Source: an uncultured Burkholderiaceae bacterium (GTDB taxonomy: Bacteria > Pseudomonadota > Gammaproteobacteria > Burkholderiales > Burkholderiaceae). Taken from it: 64,000 nt of DNA. A program made the position numbers and the translations under genes. Positions 61,205 to 64,000 of this stretch are shown piece after piece (position 1 is the first letter of the stretch; each line of letters begins with the position of its first letter). Below the pieces are notes generated by a model. The model was not told the origin of the DNA. It was given only the letters and a program-made list of their open reading frames with translations, and did no database searches. The DNA lies in the NCBI GenBank assembly GCA_937871985.1, contig CALMPB010000368.1, forward strand, positions 1-64,000, read 5' to 3'.

Positions 61205-62473
61205 TTAGTCGACCGCCGCGCCGGAAGCTTGCGGCGCATACCCCATCTGGGTGCTATAGCCCTTCCAAAAGCCTCGTATCGGCAACTCCGTCACGACGTG
61301 CTGCTGGTTATCGGTGCCCCGCCCACCCATTTCGATAAGCGAGGCCTCCCTGTCTTCGCCCTTGGCAATGGCCGCCTGGGTCAGCTCGAGCGCTTCGACG
61401 TCTTCAATGGCCACGTAACCCGCCGGCCCGAACAGATTGGCCTGCTTGCGGCGCATCACCCGCTGTTCCGGCGTATCGTCGACAAAGCCAAAATGGATAT
61501 ACAGCAGCTCCACCATGTCGACCCCCTTCGGCCGAACCTGCCGAACCGACAAGGTGTTGCCCACGCAAGTAAACAAGGTGCTCGGAAAAATGGAAATGAT
61601 GTTCAGGCTGAGGCCTTCATCGTTTTCCTTGAAACCCTCCATCAAGCTTGGGTCTTCAAGCTGGGGCTCCCGGTGCGACTGCTTGCCGCGCTCCGTCCTG
61701 GAATCGGCCGCATCGTTGAACACGCTGATGAGCGAATGAACGCCGCTATCGCTGATCTCGCAAGCGCCGCGATCCGACGGGCTCATGAAGCCGAAGGTGG
61801 GCAGAAAGGGGTGCAGCATGGGCGCGTGGTAGGCGTCGCGGGAGTTTTCCGCAAACAACTTCCAATTGGCCTTGAGCGTATGGCGGTGATAGCCGCCGAC
61901 CCGCAGCGGCCGCTTGAGCGTGCGCTGCAGGCGCCCCGCCACTTTTTCGCCAAGAAAATCCTTGAGGTCCGGCGCCGTGGAATCCAGCGTGCCGAAGATA
62001 ACGCCCGCCAGGGCTTCCGTCCGCAAAGGCCGCATCCCGTGCTTCTTTTTGTCGAAATCAGTCGGCATCCCTCCTTGGCCCGCATCGCCATGCTGCAGCG
62101 GCACGCTCAAAAGAGCGCCATCGGAGCCGTAGCACCATTGGTGATAAGGACAGATATGGCTGCGCTGATTGCCGCTCAGCTCTCGAACGACCTGCATCCC
62201 TTTGTGCGAACATCGATTTACAAATGCCTTGATGCCGCCGTCCTGAGCGCGCTGCACGACCACCGGGGTCGTTCCGACAAACCGGGTCACGAAATCTCCC
62301 GGGTTGGGAATCTCGCACTCCAGGGCAAGAAAGTTCCAATTCGGCCCACGAAATATCACTTCCATTTCACGATCGAAAACGTCCTGATCGGTATAAACCC
62401 AATAAGGCGTGCGAGTGTAATCGCCCGTCGGCCAGGCTCTGGCCGATGGCTGAACATCATGCTCATTGCTCAT
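61205..62473 (-). CDS. Aromatic ring-hydroxylating dioxygenase alpha subunit (Rieske)
   Basis: 422 residues from the ATG at 62473, which has GAGGAG 6 nt upstream. Rieske ligands are C88/H90 (NRCSHKGMQ) and C108/H111 (CPYHQW). The mononuclear iron site lies in ENSRDAYHAPMLHPF. It resembles the salicylate/anthranilate/benzoate-type terminal oxygenases. Together with the beta subunit downstream it would dihydroxylate an aromatic acid; no ferredoxin or reductase gene is present in the window. Confidence 0.93.
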   Translation of the reverse strand: MSNEHDVQPSARAWPTGDYTRTPYWVYTDQDVFDREMEVIFRGPNWNFLALECEIPNPGDFVTRFVGTTPVVVQRAQDGGIKAFVNRCSHKGMQVVRELSGNQRSHICPYHQWCYGSDGALLSVPLQHGDAGQGGMPTDFDKKKHGMRPLRTEALAGVIFGTLDSTAPDLKDFLGEKVAGRLQRTLKRPLRVGGYHRHTLKANWKLFAENSRDAYHAPMLHPFLPTFGFMSPSDRGACEISDSGVHSLISVFNDAADSRTERGKQSHREPQLEDPSLMEGFKENDEGLSLNIISIFPSTLFTCVGNTLSVRQVRPKGVDMVELLYIHFGFVDDTPEQRVMRRKQANLFGPAGYVAIEDVEALELTQAAIAKGEDREASLIEMGGRGTDNQQHVVTELPIRGFWKGYSTQMGYAPQASGAAVD

Positions 62474-62532
62474 GTCTTGCTCCTCTTGCTCTTGGTGCGG
62501 CAGGCAGGCGGCACGCCCGACCTGCCAGTTCG

Positions 62533-63636
62533 CTAGTGAATTTTCCGGGCTACGAATTGCGCCGTTGCCAAACAAGACGTCAGGCCCGGCGTCTCGATGG
62601 CGAACAAATGCACGAGGTTCCGTATCCCATGCTCTTCCTCGCCCTGTATGCACCAGTCGGTTACTGGTTCGTCCGGCCCCGATGTCCGCGGCCGGATCCC
62701 TGCGTAGCTCGCGCTCAGGCGCTCCGCGGAAATTCCGGGCCAGTAGCGGCTTATATTCGCGACAAAGCTGGAAGCCGCATCAGGATTGACGGTATAGTCT
62801 TTGGCAACAGGCCACTCCAGATCGGGACCAAACCGCCCCTGCCCGGCCAAGTCGAGCGTGAATGCGCCGCCGCGCCACAATGTATTGCCCAGCGGCATGA
62901 CAAGCCGCTCGAACGGCCTCTTGCCCTGGTAGCTGAAGAAGCTACCCTTGGCAAAATGAATGGCCGGCACACGCGCCACAGGAAACCCCTCAATCCTTCG
63001 CGCCAGTGTGTGCGCGCCCAATCCAGCGGAATTGACGAAGATATCGGTGGTCAGGCTGCCGGTGGCGCCGTCGGCTTCGAACTCAAGCCGGAAAGCCCCC
63101 GAATCCAGGATTTCAACACGAACGACCGTCGTGCCTAACGCCACCGTGGCACCGTGCGCCTGGGCATCGCCCATCAAAGCCACCATCAGGCCATGTGAAT
63201 CCACGATGCCGGAGATCGGAGAGAATAGCGCCTGCTCACAATGAAGATTGGGTTCCAGTTTGCGAACTTCGTTCCCGCCCAGCAATTCGACTTCGATACC
63301 GAGGCGCCGGGCATTGGCATGGCATTTTTCAAGCAAAGCCAACTCTGCCTCATCCAGCGCGGGAACCAGCTTGCCAATCCGCGAGCAGGCCACCTGCCGC
63401 TCGTCGCAATAGGCGTACAGCATATCGCGGCCTTTGAGGCACATGCGCTCTTTCAACGATCCTGGAGGATATAGGAACCCCGCGTGAACCACCTCATTGC
63501 TACGCGAGCTGGTTTCTTCGCCAATATGAACATTGCTTTCGACAACCACGACCTCGCGTCCTTGCATGGCCAGTTCACGCGCTATCGCCAGACCCACCAC
63601 TCCTGCGCCCACCACGATGCACTCAACGTGATCCAA
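62533..63636 (-). CDS. FAD-dependent oxidoreductase, L-2-hydroxyglutarate oxidase-like
   Basis: 367 residues of the DAO/LhgO family. The N-terminal FAD loop is CIVVGAGVVGLAIARELA, followed by ETSSRSNEVVHAGFLYPPGSLK, typical of LhgO. The C-terminal part is SYAGIRPRTSGPDEP. It likely oxidises a 2-hydroxy acid and passes electrons to the respiratory chain. It heads the minus-strand dioxygenase unit and is divergent from a LysR gene 205 bp away. Confidence 0.87.
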   Translation of the reverse strand: MDHVECIVVGAGVVGLAIARELAMQGREVVVVESNVHIGEETSSRSNEVVHAGFLYPPGSLKERMCLKGRDMLYAYCDERQVACSRIGKLVPALDEAELALLEKCHANARRLGIEVELLGGNEVRKLEPNLHCEQALFSPISGIVDSHGLMVALMGDAQAHGATVALGTTVVRVEILDSGAFRLEFEADGATGSLTTDIFVNSAGLGAHTLARRIEGFPVARVPAIHFAKGSFFSYQGKRPFERLVMPLGNTLWRGGAFTLDLAGQGRFGPDLEWPVAKDYTVNPDAASSFVANISRYWPGISAERLSASYAGIRPRTSGPDEPVTDWCIQGEEEHGIRNLVHLFAIETPGLTSCLATAQFVARKIH

Positions 63637-63841
63637 TCTTCGTCTCCTACGGCATCCCTTTTGGAATGCTCGATTCTTTTCACGGGCGGACCATGCGCCA
63701 AGGCTGCGCTACACTGATTGCAGCGTTGGCGCATGCACGGTTGCTCCGCTCTTCTGTTGGATTCATCATCGGCAAATCGAGCCTTACCGGCAATCCCCTT
63801 TGGTCAATACCCGTTATCACCGTCATGAATAAAGGCTGCGA

Positions 63842-64000
63842 ATGGAGCTGAACGAGCTGGATCTCAATTTGCTTCTTACCTTCAACGAACTAATGAGCGT
63901 CCGCAAGGTGTCGCAGGCGGCCGAAAATCTGTCTCTTTCGCAACCGGCGGTGAGCAACGCACTCAACCGCCTGCGTGCGCTTCTGGGCGACGAGCTGTTC
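63842..64000 (+). CDS. LysR family transcriptional regulator, 3' end beyond window
   Basis: The first 53 codons of a LysR protein: [20 protein letters not shown] and the recognition helix region [19 protein letters not shown]. It runs off the right edge. AAAGG lies 6 nt before the ATG. Being divergent from the LhgO-like/dioxygenase unit, it probably regulates that unit. Confidence 0.9.
   Translation, partial: MELNELDLNLLLTFNELMSVRKVSQAAENLSLSQPAVSNALNRLRALLGDELF

Noticed and set aside
1..64000. CRISPR arrays, tRNA/rRNA genes, insertion sequences, integrases
   Set aside because: Looked for regularly spaced repeats, cloverleaf-like genes, transposase motifs and terminal repeats by eye; none was seen.

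Overview
The window reads as chromosomal DNA of a metabolically versatile betaproteobacterium, most likely Burkholderiales/Alcaligenaceae (Bordetella-Achromobacter-Pusillimonas side). Reasons: a complete run of ten ribosomal protein genes of betaproteobacterial type (S3 with a long basic C-terminal tail), GC-rich coding DNA, several orphan substrate-binding proteins, and many aromatic-catabolism operons with LysR or GntR regulators. I see no tRNA, rRNA, CRISPR array, insertion sequence, integrase or phage gene. Almost all of the window is coding.

Region 1 (1-14.2 kb) is a gentisate-pathway region. It has two 3-hydroxybenzoate 6-hydroxylase-type flavoprotein monooxygenases, gentisate 1,2-dioxygenase, a zeta-GST maleylpyruvate isomerase, fumarylpyruvate hydrolase and a second FAH-family hydrolase. 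It also holds a CaiB/BaiF CoA-transferase with an HMG-CoA-lyase-like enzyme, two closely related LysR regulators, two orphan Liv-type binding proteins and a VanA-like Rieske oxygenase that could feed methoxy- or related aromatics in.

Region 2 (14.2-24 kb) is a GntR(FCD)-regulated set: MmgE/PrpD, D-2-hydroxyacid dehydrogenase, amidase, formamidase-like alpha/beta hydrolase, a NicX-like ring-cleaving dioxygenase and a complete nitrate/taurine-type ABC importer. The same inverted repeat (TATTGT-N2-ACAATA) lies before both transcription units. The gene order suggests ring cleavage to an N-formyl amide, deformylation, then amide hydrolysis.

Region 3 (24-31.2 kb) is a truncated S10 operon (rplC to rpsQ). 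rpsJ is not at the head and rplN is not at the tail, and the operon ends at its own terminator. It is flanked by a family-3 solute-binding-domain protein without a signal peptide and by guanine deaminase.

Region 4 (31.2-47.8 kb) is the most striking part: two divergent operons around one FadR-type regulator and three TTATCNGATAA operators. Together they encode a molybdenum hydroxylase whose large subunit is split from its small and medium subunits, a phthalate-dioxygenase-like Rieske oxygenase, a LigB-LigA fused extradiol dioxygenase, a C-C-bond hydrolase, a dienelactone hydrolase, a CoxG-like protein, a gamma-glutamyltransferase, RidA, an SDR and a spermidine-type ABC importer. I read it as a candidate, uncharacterised N-heteroaromatic (or other aromatic) pathway.

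Region 5 (47.8-64 kb) is another aromatic cluster. It has a PheA/TfdB-like monooxygenase, a two-subunit Rieske dioxygenase, dienelactone hydrolase, SDR, RNase Z-like MBL hydrolase, TauE/SafE exporter and LhgO-like oxidase. It also has one ABC permease/ATPase pair serving apparently three paralogous binding proteins, and two paralogous GntR/UTRA regulators. Three near-identical TAAAGT-N12-ACTTTA type repeats mark three of its promoters. A LysR gene runs off the right edge.
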